A stretch of DNA of 64,000 nt from Pseudomonadota bacterium. GTDB taxonomy: Bacteria; Desulfobacterota; Desulfobulbia; Desulfobulbales; JAGXFP01. The translations under genes and the position numbers were made by a program. The notes beneath the pieces are model-generated. The model did not search any database. It was not told the DNA's origin and worked only from the letters and a program-made list of their open reading frames with translations. Of this stretch, positions 27,102 to 37,234 are shown in pieces. The stretch spans positions 55,802-119,801 of the forward strand of contig JAHJIQ010000018.1 of assembly GCA_018823285.1 (NCBI GenBank). The letters are read 5' to 3'. The first letter of the stretch is position 1; every line of letters begins with the position of its first letter.

Positions 27102-27908
27102 CTATACGTCTTCCAGAGCTTTTTTCAGTTTTGTCCTGAGGCGCAACATTGATTTGCTGTGCATCTGGGAAATACGAGACTCGGTGTAGTCCATGACGTC
27201 ACCGATTTCTTTCATGGTGAGCTCCTCGTAATAGTACAGGGTGACCACCAGCCGTTCCTTTTCAGGCAGTTCAGTGATCGCCTGGGCGAGGATGGTCCGT
27301 ATCTCCGATAGACTTATGGCGGCAAAAGGATCATCGTCACTCTTGGTCAGGGATTCTATCATGCTTTCACTGACGTCATGCGGTGTTACTTTTTGCCTCA
27401 AGAGTTCGATATCAATAAAGGAAATGCTCTTGGTTTCGTTGAGGAGTTTGTGGAACTCATCCAGTTCCAGGTCTAGCGATTCAGCGACCTCTTCGTCAGT
27501 GGCAGGTCTGCCGAGCTTTTTTTCCAGGGTGCCGTAAGCTTTTTCAAGATCGGTCACTTTTCTGCGTACGGATCTCGGCATCCAGTCGAGTGAGCGCAGT
27601 TCATCAAGCATGGCCCCCTTAATCCTGAATTCGGCGTAAGTTTTGAACTGGACATTTTTTGAAAGATCGAATTTGTCGATGGCATCGATCAGGCCGATTA
27701 TGCCGCAACTGATCAGGTCATCGGTTGAAACATGGGCCGGAAGCCGTGATGCAAGGCGGATGGCGATATATTTGATCAGCGGAGTACAGGTAATGATAAG
27801 CTCGTTGCGTTTGCCATGGTCAAGTTTGCCCGCCGTGTCAAAATACAATTTTGTATAATCTTTCAGTTTTGGTGAAGGATTTCTGTTCATCTGTAATTGA
27901 GAATACAT
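27102..27908 (-). CDS. fliA: Flagellar sigma factor FliA (sigma-28)
   Basis: RNA polymerase sigma factor for late flagellar genes, 268 residues. Region 2 is visible as LISCGIIGLIDAIDKFDLSK through YAEFRIKGAMLDELRSLDWMPRSVR, the hallmark of FliA/WhiG sigmas. Region 3 follows (LEKAYGTLEKKLGRPATDEE), and region 4 is LPEKERLVVTLYYYEELTMKEIGDVMDYTESRISQMHSKSMLRLR. An in-frame ATG at residue 7 is a possible alternative start. It lies between flhG and cheY, as in polar-flagellum operons. Confidence 0.95.
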   Translation of the reverse strand: MYSQLQMNRNPSPKLKDYTKLYFDTAGKLDHGKRNELIITCTPLIKYIAIRLASRLPAHVSTDDLISCGIIGLIDAIDKFDLSKNVQFKTYAEFRIKGAMLDELRSLDWMPRSVRRKVTDLEKAYGTLEKKLGRPATDEEVAESLDLELDEFHKLLNETKSISFIDIELLRQKVTPHDVSESMIESLTKSDDDPFAAISLSEIRTILAQAITELPEKERLVVTLYYYEELTMKEIGDVMDYTESRISQMHSKSMLRLRTKLKKALEDV

Positions 27909-27957
27909 TCCGGCAAGAGGCTAAATTGGTTCATAATAGAGCGCATGTTGAATAGTA

Positions 27958-28839
27958 TTACAGATCAACAATGCCTTTCCAGAAAAATTTTATATTCCCG
28001 TCGGGTGTTTGCTCCGGGGTTTCACCGGAAATTTCTTCCGCGAGCCTGGCGAATGATTGGCTGGAAGAGGATTCCGGGTAGAGAGCAGAGACCAGGCGTT
28101 GCTTGCGGACAGCTTTCGGCAGGCTTGCATCAGTTGGAATGAATCCCAGGAAGTCCAGAGAGATGGTGTCGAGAAAACGGTCGGCGACATCGGAAAGTTT
28201 GCGGAACACGTTTGTCGCTTCCTTGTCCGAGCCAGCCTGATTGACCAGCACTCTGAATTTTTTGACGTCATGTCGGCTGGCAAGAACCTTGATCAGGGCA
28301 TACGCATCTGTCAGGGAAGTTGGTTCGGGGGTGAGGACGATGATTCTTTCCTGGGCGGTCAGGTTAAAGTAGACGACGTTGTCATTTATTCCGGCAGCGG
28401 TATCGATCAGCAGAAAATCCAGATCGTTTGCCACGGTTTCCATTTCCGACAGGAAATAAAGTTTCTGTTTCTCGGTGATGTGAGCGAGCTCCATTATTCC
28501 CGAACTGGCCGGGAGAATCGAGAATCCGCCTGGACCTTCGACAATGACCTCCCGCAGGCTTTTTTCCCCCTTCAGGACATGGTTGATATTGTAGCGGGGG
28601 GTAAGGCCGAGAAGCACGTCGATATTGGCCAGGTTCAGATCTGCATCGAGAATCAGAACATTTTTCCCTTTGGCGGCGAGGCTATAAGCAAGATTGGTGG
28701 CGATATTGGATTTGCCGACCCCGCCTTTCCCGCTGGTGATACAGATGACCCGAGGTGATCGGATTCCTTTCGGGTGGATGCCCATGTTTACCCCGTTGCG
28801 TTTTGTCATGATCTTTTCCAGTGTATCAGCCTGCGTCAT
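27958..28839 (-). CDS. flhG: Flagellar number regulator FlhG (MinD/ParA-like ATPase)
   Basis: Membrane-associated ATPase that with FlhF controls flagellar number and placement. The 293-residue protein carries the deviant Walker A motif SGKGGVGKSNIATNLA (about residue 36), ILDADLNLANIDVLLGL and LLIDTAAGI, and ends in the helical region SSSQSFARLAEEI. An N-terminal segment of about 25 residues before the ATPase core (TLEKIMTKRNG) resembles the FlhF-activating helix of FlhG proteins. It lies directly downstream of flhF, which separates it from cell-division MinD. Confidence 0.92.
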   Translation of the reverse strand: MTQADTLEKIMTKRNGVNMGIHPKGIRSPRVICITSGKGGVGKSNIATNLAYSLAAKGKNVLILDADLNLANIDVLLGLTPRYNINHVLKGEKSLREVIVEGPGGFSILPASSGIMELAHITEKQKLYFLSEMETVANDLDFLLIDTAAGINDNVVYFNLTAQERIIVLTPEPTSLTDAYALIKVLASRHDVKKFRVLVNQAGSDKEATNVFRKLSDVADRFLDTISLDFLGFIPTDASLPKAVRKQRLVSALYPESSSSQSFARLAEEISGETPEQTPDGNIKFFWKGIVDL

Positions 28840-28950
28840 TTGTTGCCCTCATTTAAAGATTATAGCGTAAAGCGAAGAAAAATTGCCACGACATCAGGGA
28901 GATGTTTGTATTATCTCTCAAGCGGTGCCGGACTGGACACGACAATCCGA

Positions 28951-30057
28951 TCAGTTTTCCTTCCATGTTTTCAATCCTGAAAATACAGCGCTCTTCTCGG
29001 CCGCGCTCCACCCTTTGGTAAAGAGGGCCGAGAGGTAGCCGAGATCGGCAGGGAGGTAGTCTTCAGGAACCCGCTGGCCGGTGCACAACCCGGAAATGGG
29101 CATTCCGGTCTCGGCCAGATGCTGGCAGAGGGTTGCGTAGGCTCTGGTTTCATCGAGTTTGGTGATGATCTGTCCGGCGGGCGACATCGGCTGATATGCC
29201 TTTGCCAGATGTCTGAGATCCTCTTTCTTGGCGGTGGCGTTTACAACCAGATATGGTTTGATGGAGGTTCTCGGTGAAAAAAGTTCGGTCATCTCCGCGA
29301 GGTGTTTGTGATCGTAAGGGCTTCTGCCGGCGGTATCGATGATGACCAGATCCTGGCTGGAATGTTTGGCAAGGGCACGGTCAAGATCCTCTTCCCGAAG
29401 CACTATTTCACAGGGAATGCGCATGATTCTTGCGTAGGTCCGCAGTTGTTCGGTGGCGCCGATCCGGTAGCAGTCAAGGGAGAGAAGCGTCACCTTGAGC
29501 CCCTGCCGGATACTGAACCATGCTGCGAGTTTGGCGGCAGTTGTGGTCTTTCCGGAACCGGTGCTGCCGACCATTGCCATCACCTTCGGCACCTGGCTCC
29601 TGGAGCAGGTTAATGGCGTGATCTTCAGCCGTTCGATAAGATTCTGCCTCCAGATGTCGATGTCAGCGCGGGTGGGTCTGCTTCTTCTATTGATTTCCGG
29701 TCCGGGGAGGGGGCCTCTTTTCTGTAAGGTGCTGTTTTTGTTATATAATTCGTTGAATCTGGCCTGCAGGACCCGTGCTTCGGAAGAAGCCGGCCTTTTT
29801 GTCGTGAATTTTCCGGGCGGGAAAACGGCAGAAGGAGTTCCCGAGGGGAGAAAGGCGGCGGTTTTGTTACTTTGATACCCTGAGAGTTCTTCGAGGTCAT
29901 AATCCATGGCGGCCACGACCTCCATATGTCCTCTGCCGCGACCTGATATTCCATGAACAGTCCGTGTTGAAAGGATCACGGCGTCTTCACCCATCTCTTT
30001 TTTGACCATCTCCAGAGCGGTTCTGGTGTCGGCTGCTTCAAATCTTTTTATCTGCAT
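28951..30057 (-). CDS. flhF: Flagellar biosynthesis GTPase FlhF
   Basis: SRP-family GTPase that marks the pole for flagellar assembly. The 368-residue protein has the N-terminal basic B region (MQIKRFEAADTRTALEMVKKEMGEDAVILSTR), a variable linker, and an NG domain from about residue 150. GTPase motifs are GSTGSGKTTTAAKLAAW, LDCYRIGATEQLRTYARI, DTAGRSPYD and TKLDETRAYATL. It lies between flhA and flhG in the usual order. Confidence 0.95.
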   Translation of the reverse strand: MQIKRFEAADTRTALEMVKKEMGEDAVILSTRTVHGISGRGRGHMEVVAAMDYDLEELSGYQSNKTAAFLPSGTPSAVFPPGKFTTKRPASSEARVLQARFNELYNKNSTLQKRGPLPGPEINRRSRPTRADIDIWRQNLIERLKITPLTCSRSQVPKVMAMVGSTGSGKTTTAAKLAAWFSIRQGLKVTLLSLDCYRIGATEQLRTYARIMRIPCEIVLREEDLDRALAKHSSQDLVIIDTAGRSPYDHKHLAEMTELFSPRTSIKPYLVVNATAKKEDLRHLAKAYQPMSPAGQIITKLDETRAYATLCQHLAETGMPISGLCTGQRVPEDYLPADLGYLSALFTKGWSAAEKSAVFSGLKTWKEN

Positions 30058-30079
30058 ATCTGTTGCCCGTCACTTGTCG

Positions 30080-32197
30080 TTAGTTCTTTCTCGGATTGAT
30101 CTCGATTGTGCCAAGGGACTCAATTTTTGATTGGGTCGTCAGTTCGTTGTGGGAGATAATAATGATCTGGGGCATAAAGCGTTCCAGGAAGCGCCGTAAA
30201 TGGCGTCTGATCGGCGCAGAACAGAGAATCAGCGGATGGTATCCGCCCTCGGCTATTTTGTCGACCGAAGCCTGAATGGACTCCAGGAGCCGCTGGGCAA
30301 GGTTCGGTTCCAGGGCAAGATAGGAACCCTGTTCCGATTTCTGAATAGATTCGCGGATCAGATCTTCGGTCTTGGTTGCGAGGGTGAGAACCGAGAGCGT
30401 GCCTTCTTCATTGGTGAATCCCCCGACAATTGAGCGGGATAGTTTCTGCCTGACAAACTCTGTGAGAACATCCGGGTCCTTGGTCATCAGCGCATGGTCT
30501 GCGAGCGTTTCACAGATGGTCAGCAGGTCGCGGATAGAAACCCTTTCGCGAAGGAGGTTCTGCAACACCTTTTGAATACCGCCCAGACCCATAATTCCCG
30601 GAACAAGCTCTTCAACCACCTTCGGATGGGTCTTCGCCAGATTGTCGAGAAGCTTCTGGGTGTCTTGCCGGCCTAAGAGTTCATCGCCATGACTGCGAAG
30701 GATTTCAGTCAGATGGGTGGCGATGACCGTTGAAGGATCGACCACGGTGTAGCCCGCCATCTGTGCCTCATCCCGTTTCTCAACAGTGATCCAGGTTGCC
30801 GGCAGTTTGAATGCCGGTTCGTGGGTCGGAATGCCTTCCAGTTCACGCTTGGCCGCGCCGGAGTCCATGGCCAGAAGATGGTCCACCATGACCTCGCCCC
30901 GGGCGATTTCAACGCCTTTCAGGAGAAGGGTGTATTCATCGGGGCGCAATTGCAGATTGTCCCGCACATGCATTGGCGGAATAATTAGTCCCATATCGAT
31001 CGCGAACTGGCGTCTGATGGCCCGGATCCTTTCCAGCAGGTCGCCTTTCTGGCTGTCATCGACCAGCGGGATGAGGCCGTAACCCACTTCAAGCTCAAGG
31101 ATGTCCAGGGGGAGAAGCGCTTCCACTGTTTCCGGTGAGCCCGGGGAAACTTTGGCCGCCATTTTCTGTTTCTCGACTTCTTCTGCTGCGCTTTCCTGCT
31201 CTCTGGCCCCTTTCTGCAAGGCCATGATGGAGAGGCCACCCAGAAGAGACCCGAGGACCAGAAAGGGAATATGGGGCAGGCCGGGAATGAGGCCGAAGAG
31301 AATAATGATTCCGGCAGCTACCGACATGGCATGGGGCTGACTGGAAAACTGATTGAAGAACTCCTTGCCCATGCTCACATCTGAAGCGGCGCGACTGACG
31401 ATGATGCCGGCTGAGGTGGAGATGATCAGCGCCGGAATCTGGGAGACCAGACCGTCGCCGATGGTAAGCAGGGTGTAAGTTTCAACTGCCTGCCCGAGGG
31501 CCATGCCCTGCAGGAAAGCGCCGATGAAAAAACCGCCGATGATGTTGATGACCATGATGACGATACTGGCGATCGCCTCGCCGCGGACAAATTTGCTGGC
31601 ACCGTCCATTGATCCGTAGAATTCCGACTGACGGGAGATGTCTTCCCTGCGTTTTTTGGCATCATCCTCATTGATCAGTCCGGCGTTCAGGTCGGCGTCG
31701 ATCGCCATCTGCTTGCCCGGCATGGCATCAAGGGTGAACCGGGCGGCAACTTCGGCGATCCGGCCGGAACCTTTGGTGATAACGATGAAATTGATCAAAA
31801 CCATGATCAGGAAGATGATCAGACCGACCGCGTAACTGCCGCCCACCACAAAATTTCCGAAAGACTGGATTACCTGGCCCACGGCTCCGAGACCTTCGTG
31901 ACCGTGGAGAAGGATGAGCCGGGTGGAGGCGATGTTCAGCGACAACCTGAAGAGGGTTGTGATCAGCAGCAAGGACGGAAAGGAGGAGAAATCAAGCGGG
32001 TGCGCGTTATACATCGACATCAGCAGAATCAGCAATCCTACGGTGATGTTCATCGACAGGAGCAGGTCGAGCATAAAGGGGGGCAGGGGGATAATCATGA
32101 CCATCAGGATGGCCACTACCCCGACCGCCACCACCAGACTCGATTTTTCAATCTGCATGAGGCTGCCCTGGACTAAAGTTTCTGTTTTTTCCGCCAT
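30080..32197 (-). CDS. flhA: Flagellar type III export protein FlhA
   Basis: Major export-gate component at the flagellar base. The 705-residue protein has an N-terminal half with about eight membrane spans and the FHIPEP-family signature near residue 145-200 (RFTLDAMPGKQMAIDADLNAGLI). The cytoplasmic C-terminal half (about 350-700), which docks chaperone-substrate complexes, includes LELEVGYGLIPLVD and RFLERFMPQIIIISHNEL. It is preceded by flhB and followed by flhF after 22 bases. Confidence 0.97.
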   Translation of the reverse strand: MAEKTETLVQGSLMQIEKSSLVVAVGVVAILMVMIIPLPPFMLDLLLSMNITVGLLILLMSMYNAHPLDFSSFPSLLLITTLFRLSLNIASTRLILLHGHEGLGAVGQVIQSFGNFVVGGSYAVGLIIFLIMVLINFIVITKGSGRIAEVAARFTLDAMPGKQMAIDADLNAGLINEDDAKKRREDISRQSEFYGSMDGASKFVRGEAIASIVIMVINIIGGFFIGAFLQGMALGQAVETYTLLTIGDGLVSQIPALIISTSAGIIVSRAASDVSMGKEFFNQFSSQPHAMSVAAGIIILFGLIPGLPHIPFLVLGSLLGGLSIMALQKGAREQESAAEEVEKQKMAAKVSPGSPETVEALLPLDILELEVGYGLIPLVDDSQKGDLLERIRAIRRQFAIDMGLIIPPMHVRDNLQLRPDEYTLLLKGVEIARGEVMVDHLLAMDSGAAKRELEGIPTHEPAFKLPATWITVEKRDEAQMAGYTVVDPSTVIATHLTEILRSHGDELLGRQDTQKLLDNLAKTHPKVVEELVPGIMGLGGIQKVLQNLLRERVSIRDLLTICETLADHALMTKDPDVLTEFVRQKLSRSIVGGFTNEEGTLSVLTLATKTEDLIRESIQKSEQGSYLALEPNLAQRLLESIQASVDKIAEGGYHPLILCSAPIRRHLRRFLERFMPQIIIISHNELTTQSKIESLGTIEINPRKN

Positions 32198-32284
32198 GGT
32201 TACACCGTTTTTGTCCTGTATGACTGGCTTAGTTCAATAGCTTCCGGAGCCGGTGGCTGTCTGACCGGTTTTTTTTCCCCCGGC

Positions 32285-33355
32285 TCAGGCCGATTTTCGC
32301 TTCAGGCCGTATACATAAGCGAGAACTTCCGCAACCGCCTGGAAAAGATTCTCGGGTATCGGGCTGTCGAGCTTTACATTTTTGTAAAGGGCTCTGGCGA
32401 GGGGCTTGTCTTCCATAATCGGGATGTGATGCTCGAGGGCGACTTCCTTAATCCTTTCGGCAATGATTCCCGCGCCTTTCGCGATCACGATCGGGGCGTT
32501 CATTGCTTCAGCGTTGTAACGTAAAGCAATGGCCAGATGGGTCGGGTTGGTGATAATCACATCCGCCTTCGGCACTTCCTCCATCATTCTTCGCCGTGCC
32601 ATCTCCATCTGGATGGAGCGGATTCTGCCCTTCACGTGAGGGTCGCCTTCGGTCTGTTTGGCTTCATCCTTGATCTCCTGCTTGGTCATCTTCATCTTTT
32701 CCATGAATTGCCAGCGCTGGAATGCATAATCGGCAGCGGCAAGGGCCGCGATCACCAGGGCGCATTTCAGGAAGATCCAGAAAGCGATCCTGGCCATGAA
32801 AGCAAGTATCTGATATGGACCCTCGTCCATCAGGGGCAAGATGCCGGGCAGGGCCTTCATGACTTCGTAATAGGCCACATAACCGATCAGCAGGACTTTC
32901 AGGACCGACTTGATGGTCTGGGCCAAAGTCTGCTTGGAAAATAGATTGCTGAAACCCTGGATCGGGTTGACCTTGGAAAATTTCGGGGTGATCCTGTCGG
33001 GAGCGAACAGGAGACCGAACTGGGCAAAATTGGCGATGATTGCTGTGATGAAGATCGCCATCATCAGGGGTGCCAGGATAAAAGCGGAGCCGGTAAGACT
33101 GTCCAGTGTCATCTGCTGCATATTGACCGCGACGATTTCAATTTGCGCCAGGTTGCCGAGATAATGGGTCAGCAGGAGCATCATTCTCTGCAGCATGTAA
33201 TCCCCGGTGAGATACAGGGTGAACAGTGCAGCAAGCAAAACCGCCGCAGAAGGCACTTCAGCGCTTTTTGCCACATCTCCCTTTTTACGGGCATCGGCGA
33301 TGCGCCGGGGGGTGGCCTGTTCGGTTTTTTCCTGGCCCGATGATTCTTCAGCCAT
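32285..33355 (-). CDS. flhB: Flagellar type III export protein FlhB
   Basis: Export-gate protein that switches substrate specificity from rod/hook to filament. The 356-residue protein opens with the family sequence SGQEKTEQATPRRIADARKKGDVAKS and has four membrane spans (about 30-210). The self-cleavage site NPTH (ITNPTHLAIALRY, about residue 265) is intact. GGAGG lies upstream of the ATG. The gene begins 6 bases after the fliR stop. Confidence 0.96.
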   Translation of the reverse strand: MAEESSGQEKTEQATPRRIADARKKGDVAKSAEVPSAAVLLAALFTLYLTGDYMLQRMMLLLTHYLGNLAQIEIVAVNMQQMTLDSLTGSAFILAPLMMAIFITAIIANFAQFGLLFAPDRITPKFSKVNPIQGFSNLFSKQTLAQTIKSVLKVLLIGYVAYYEVMKALPGILPLMDEGPYQILAFMARIAFWIFLKCALVIAALAAADYAFQRWQFMEKMKMTKQEIKDEAKQTEGDPHVKGRIRSIQMEMARRRMMEEVPKADVIITNPTHLAIALRYNAEAMNAPIVIAKGAGIIAERIKEVALEHHIPIMEDKPLARALYKNVKLDSPIPENLFQAVAEVLAYVYGLKRKSA

Positions 33356-33361
33356 GTCCTG

Positions 33362-34153
33362 TTATCCTCCGAGTCCGGCGGCGAGTCTGGGCAGCAGTCG
33401 GCCGAGCATGTCGAAATTGCTGATCATGAGCGGCGCCAGATAGGAAAGGGAGAGCCCGACGAAAATAAGACCGATGGCGATATTCACCGGCAGGCCGACA
33501 ATAAGAATCGGGATCTGGGGAACGGTTTTGGCGATGATCCCCATTGCCACATGGGAAAAAAACAGGGCGGCTCCCGCCGGTGCCATAATTTTTACCGCCA
33601 GGACAAACATGTTTGCCGCCCCTTTCAGGATGCCGAGATAGGTTGCCTGGGTGATCTCCATGCCGCCCGGTTGTATCCAGTCAAAGCTGTCGGCCAGGGT
33701 CCGGAAAAAAAGATGATGTCCGTCAAGGCTTAGAAAGATAAGGATTGCCACCAGATTCCAGAAAAAACCCACAAGGGAGATTTGGACACCGAACTGCGGG
33801 TCCATCGTACCCGCCATCCCCATGCCCATCTGGATTCCGACCATCTGGCCGGCAGTTTCCACGGCGGCAAAAACAAATCGGACAAAGAGCGCCAGGGTCA
33901 TCCCGATGCAGAACTCCCGGCCGACAAAGATGATAAAGTCGATGGCGCTTTCGGGCAGAATTCCCGGGTCGATCCTGATAACCGGAACCAGAACCAGGGC
34001 GGTCATGAGGGAGATCAGGATCTTCACCTGCCCGGGAACACCCCTTGAGCCCGTGACCGGCATCAGGAAGATCAGGGGGCCGACCCGGATCAGGATGACC
34101 AGCAGCAGGAGAACCTGGGTCAGTGTCCAGTTTAATACTCCACTATCGATCAT
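33362..34153 (-). CDS. fliR: Flagellar type III export protein FliR
   Basis: Integral membrane export-gate subunit of 263 residues with about six hydrophobic spans. The family segment VGREFCIGMTLALFVRFVFAAVETAGQMVGIQMG (about 78-111) is present, as is the C-terminal PQIPILIVGLPVNIAIGLIFVGLSL. It sits between fliQ and flhB in the standard order. FliP, FliQ and FliR together form the helical export pore. Confidence 0.95.
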   Translation of the reverse strand: MIDSGVLNWTLTQVLLLLVILIRVGPLIFLMPVTGSRGVPGQVKILISLMTALVLVPVIRIDPGILPESAIDFIIFVGREFCIGMTLALFVRFVFAAVETAGQMVGIQMGMGMAGTMDPQFGVQISLVGFFWNLVAILIFLSLDGHHLFFRTLADSFDWIQPGGMEITQATYLGILKGAANMFVLAVKIMAPAGAALFFSHVAMGIIAKTVPQIPILIVGLPVNIAIGLIFVGLSLSYLAPLMISNFDMLGRLLPRLAAGLGG

Positions 34154-34180
34154 GATTGTCTGCCGTCCTCGCCCACCGGA

Positions 34181-34450
34181 TCACCTGATGATCATCGGCA
34201 GGCTGTTGATGAGGTTTTCCGTGTAGTCGATCATGGTTGTCATCATCCATGAAGAGAAGAAGAGCAGGGTCATCATGATCGCTACGATTTTCGGGACAAA
34301 GGTCAGGGTCATCTCCTGGATCTGGGTGGTTGCCTGGAAAAGGGCGATGATAATCCCCACCACCATCCCCACGATCAGGAGCGGGGCGCTGATCATCAGG
34401 CAGATTTTGACGGCATCCTGGGACAGTGAAACAACCTCGATTGGAGTCAT
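34181..34450 (-). CDS. fliQ: Flagellar type III export protein FliQ
   Basis: Small two-span export-gate subunit, 89 residues, the usual family length. VGMVVGIIIALFQATTQIQEMTLTFVPKI between the spans is the diagnostic FliQ/YscS segment. It starts 3 bases after the fliP stop and is followed by fliR after a 27-base spacer. Confidence 0.95.
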   Translation of the reverse strand: MTPIEVVSLSQDAVKICLMISAPLLIVGMVVGIIIALFQATTQIQEMTLTFVPKIVAIMMTLLFFSSWMMTTMIDYTENLINSLPMIIR

Positions 34451-34453
34451 CTG

Positions 34454-35239
34454 TTACACCCCGAAACTTTTAACAAGTGAGCCAACCAGCAGATACCAGC
34501 CGTCAACCAGAACGAACAGCAGCAGCTTGAATGGCAGTGAGACCATGATCGGCGGCAGCATCATCATGCCCATGGACAAGAGGACGCTTGCCACCACCAT
34601 GTCAATGATCAGAAACGGCAGAAAGATCACAAAGCCGATCTGGAAAGCGGTTTTCAGTTCGCTGATCATGAAAGCGGGGATCAGGACCGAGGTGGGCACT
34701 TCATCCTGGTTTTTTGGTTTGCCGATTTCAGCCATACTGAGAAAAAGGGAGAGATCCTTTTCCCTGGTCTGGGAAAACATGAATGCCCGCATCGGTTTGA
34801 CGCTCAGCTCAAAGGCGCGCTCGGCGCTGATTTCTTCCGCCAGATAGGGTTTGATCGCGGTATTGTTCATCTTGGTGAAGACTGGGGTCATGATGAACAA
34901 GGTGAGAAAGAGCGATAATCCGATCAGGACCTGATTGGGCGGCATCTGCTGGGTCCCCATGGCATGCCGGAGAAAGGAGAACGCTACCACCAGGCGGGTG
35001 AAGCAGGTGGTCATCAGCAGAATGGCCGGGGCGATCGACAGCACCGTGAACAGCAGCAGGATCTCGATCAGGACTGAAACCTGGCGCGGATCCTTCGCCT
35101 CTTCAATACCAAGCTGAAGACTCGGCAAAGGGATGGCCAGGCAATGATCGGGGACCAGAAGAGCGATACCGCCGATCAACCCGCAAATCACCCATTGCTG
35201 AAGGGTGGTTCCGGCGGATATTTCGATTGACACTTTCAT
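34454..35239 (-). CDS. fliP: Flagellar type III export protein FliP
   Basis: Export-gate subunit of 261 residues with an N-terminal signal-like segment (about 14-35) followed by [19 protein letters not shown]. The body has four membrane spans with the family signatures [40 protein letters not shown] and [38 protein letters not shown]. fliQ follows almost directly. Confidence 0.96.
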   Translation of the reverse strand: MKVSIEISAGTTLQQWVICGLIGGIALLVPDHCLAIPLPSLQLGIEEAKDPRQVSVLIEILLLFTVLSIAPAILLMTTCFTRLVVAFSFLRHAMGTQQMPPNQVLIGLSLFLTLFIMTPVFTKMNNTAIKPYLAEEISAERAFELSVKPMRAFMFSQTREKDLSLFLSMAEIGKPKNQDEVPTSVLIPAFMISELKTAFQIGFVIFLPFLIIDMVVASVLLSMGMMMLPPIMVSLPFKLLLFVLVDGWYLLVGSLVKSFGV

Positions 35240-35250
35240 GGCTGTTTCAG

Positions 35251-35754
35251 TTATTGGTGGCGGTTTTTGAGATTCTTTAAAGAGCCGGCGGCCCGGTCCA
35301 GAATATCTGGAAAAGAAAACCCGCCGGCAGGGACGTTCTTTTCTGAAATGGATGAGATGATTTCCGCACCGTTTTCAAGATGGCCGAGCAGGTTGATCTG
35401 CTGATCGGTAATGCCGACGGCGATGAGTTCATCGGCAATCTTCAGCACGGCCACATATTTTTTCGGGGCAACCATCCTGGTGTCCAGAATGGAGATCAAT
35501 GAACCACTGCCGAGATCGGACCTGCCCACCCCGAATTTCCTGAAGAGCATCATGGTCAGCATCATCAGGCCGATCACCAGAGCAAGGGCTCCGGCAACCT
35601 TGACAATGGCCAGGAGCAGGCTTGCGGTGCTGCCTGGGGAAACCGCTGCCGGAATCCCGGGTTCCGTGGTCAGGGCGAAGGCCTCAGTCAGGAAGAGTGC
35701 GGTGAAAATTCCTGCCGGAACAGCCGTCGAAAGTATCCTGTTAATGCCGGTCAT
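35251..35754 (-). CDS. fliO: Flagellar biosynthetic protein FliO
   Basis: Small accessory protein that helps assemble the FliP ring. The 167-residue protein has an N-terminal signal-like stretch, a second hydrophobic span (about 46-70, [24 protein letters not shown]) and a cytoplasmic domain with [37 protein letters not shown], characteristic of FliO/FliZ. It lies between fliN and fliP, the usual position. Confidence 0.92.
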   Translation of the reverse strand: MTGINRILSTAVPAGIFTALFLTEAFALTTEPGIPAAVSPGSTASLLLAIVKVAGALALVIGLMMLTMMLFRKFGVGRSDLGSGSLISILDTRMVAPKKYVAVLKIADELIAVGITDQQINLLGHLENGAEIISSISEKNVPAGGFSFPDILDRAAGSLKNLKNRHQ

Positions 35755-35764
35755 TTGCGGCTCT

Positions 35765-36187
35765 TCAGCTCATGCTCTTTATTCTGTCGGCCTGGCTGAT
35801 AATTTCGGTGATCCTGATGCCGAAACGATCATTGACCACAATGACCTCACCTTTGCCGAGAAGCTTGTCATTTACCAGGATGTCCACCGGCTCACCGGCC
35901 GCCTTGTCAAGCTCGACCACGGAGCCCTGGGTCAGCTGGAGCAGTTTGTTGATGATCATCTTTGCCCGGCCAAGTTCCACCGAGACCTTCAGGGGAATGT
36001 CGAGGAGGAAGTCCAGGTTCTGGCTTCCGGCTTTGTCGGTACGGCCTTCGGCTAGCTCTTCAAATCCAGCGGTCTGAGCTTGTTTGCCGCCTGCCTGGTC
36101 TTCAAGAGAGGCGGCCCAGTCATCGCCGCCGCTCCCGGATCCGGGATTGCTCCCCTGAGGGGGTTTAGTTGTATTTTCATCTGCCAT
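35765..36187 (-). CDS. fliN: Flagellar motor switch protein FliN
   Basis: C-ring protein that with FliM and FliG sets motor direction. The C-terminal SpoA domain (about residues 58-140) is clear: FLLDIPLKVSVELGRAKMIINKLLQLTQGSVVELDKAAGEPVDILVN and NDRFGIRITEIIS. The N-terminal 55 residues are low-complexity (Gly/Asp/Gln). The ATG at 36187 is chosen because GAGGAG sits eight bases before it; an ATG two codons earlier (36193) lies too close to that site. Confidence 0.94.
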   Translation of the reverse strand: MADENTTKPPQGSNPGSGSGGDDWAASLEDQAGGKQAQTAGFEELAEGRTDKAGSQNLDFLLDIPLKVSVELGRAKMIINKLLQLTQGSVVELDKAAGEPVDILVNDKLLGKGEVIVVNDRFGIRITEIISQADRIKSMS

Positions 36188-36202
36188 GGCCATTACTCCT
36201 CG

Positions 36203-37198
36203 CTAGATCGTTTCTTTTTCAGGATCCAGAACTTTGCGTTTAATCAGGTACGAGATGTTGCCCCGGTGAATGCCGGGGGTCCCCATGTACTTCAGCCGCC
36301 CGGCAATGAATCCGGGCAGCAGTGAGTCCTTTCTCTGGTCAAGCTGCAGGATGTCTCCTGTCTCCAATTGCAAAATATCGGAGGCGGGCAATGATACCGT
36401 CCCCAGTCTTACATTGAAGGGCGCTTCAATGTTTTTGACGTTGTCCGTCAATTTTCGGGTGATCAGCATGTCCTCCTCACTCTGTTCCTTCTGGAAAGAG
36501 GTGGTCAGCTTGGATTTCACCGATTCAAGGTTTGATAAAGGGATGCAGGTAGTGATGCTGCCGATGGCCCGGTCCATATCAACCTCAAAACGGTTGATGA
36601 TGACCACATCTTCGGGCTGGCAGATCTTGGCAAACTGCGGGTTGATCTCGCTTCTCAGGTACTGGATCTTGATCGGGTGCACTGAACTCCAGGCTTTTTC
36701 AAGATCGGAAAGAAGCAGGTTCACGACCCTCTGGATCAGCCGTTGCTCGATTGCAGTGAAGTCACGCCCTTCGATCCGGACGTTTCTGGAGCCGCTCCCG
36801 CCCAGAAAATTCTCGACAAAGGCGAAGACCAGTTTCGGCTCAAGAACCATCAGGGCATGGCCTCTGAAGGGCTCCATTTTGAAGATCTGCAGACTGCTCG
36901 GTACCGGAAGGGTGCGGACAAAGGCGCCGAACCGGTCAAGCTCCATAGGGACTGCGGTAACATCGATGATCCGGCGCAGACTGGATGCCAGTGAACCGCG
37001 CGTCGCTCTCAGAAACGAGTCATGGATTACCTCCATGCCGGGCATCTTTACCTGGACGATTTTTTCCTGCCGGGTGAAATCGTAGGGAGTGAACCCGAAC
37101 TCCTCCGAATCTATCGGTTCTTCAGGCTCTTCTATATCTCCGCCGGATATGCCTTTCAATAAGGCATCTACTTCGTCCTGGCTTAAGATCTGTTCCAT
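36203..37198 (-). CDS. fliM: Flagellar motor switch protein FliM
   Basis: C-ring protein that receives CheY-phosphate. The 331-residue protein has the N-terminal CheY-binding peptide EQILSQDEVDALLKGI (residues 2-17). The CheC-like middle domain (about 45-230) includes ARG-type FLRATRGSLASSLRRI and FGGSGS-like FLGGSGSRNVRIEGRDFTAIEQRLI. The SpoA C-terminus (about 250-325) includes FNVRLGTVSLPASDILQLETGDILQLDQ. It lies between fliL and fliN. Confidence 0.96.
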   Translation of the reverse strand: MEQILSQDEVDALLKGISGGDIEEPEEPIDSEEFGFTPYDFTRQEKIVQVKMPGMEVIHDSFLRATRGSLASSLRRIIDVTAVPMELDRFGAFVRTLPVPSSLQIFKMEPFRGHALMVLEPKLVFAFVENFLGGSGSRNVRIEGRDFTAIEQRLIQRVVNLLLSDLEKAWSSVHPIKIQYLRSEINPQFAKICQPEDVVIINRFEVDMDRAIGSITTCIPLSNLESVKSKLTTSFQKEQSEEDMLITRKLTDNVKNIEAPFNVRLGTVSLPASDILQLETGDILQLDQRKDSLLPGFIAGRLKYMGTPGIHRGNISYLIKRKVLDPEKETI

Positions 37199-37234
37199 AA
37201 TGTCTGGTCCGTAGGGTTAAAAAGTTACCGGCGG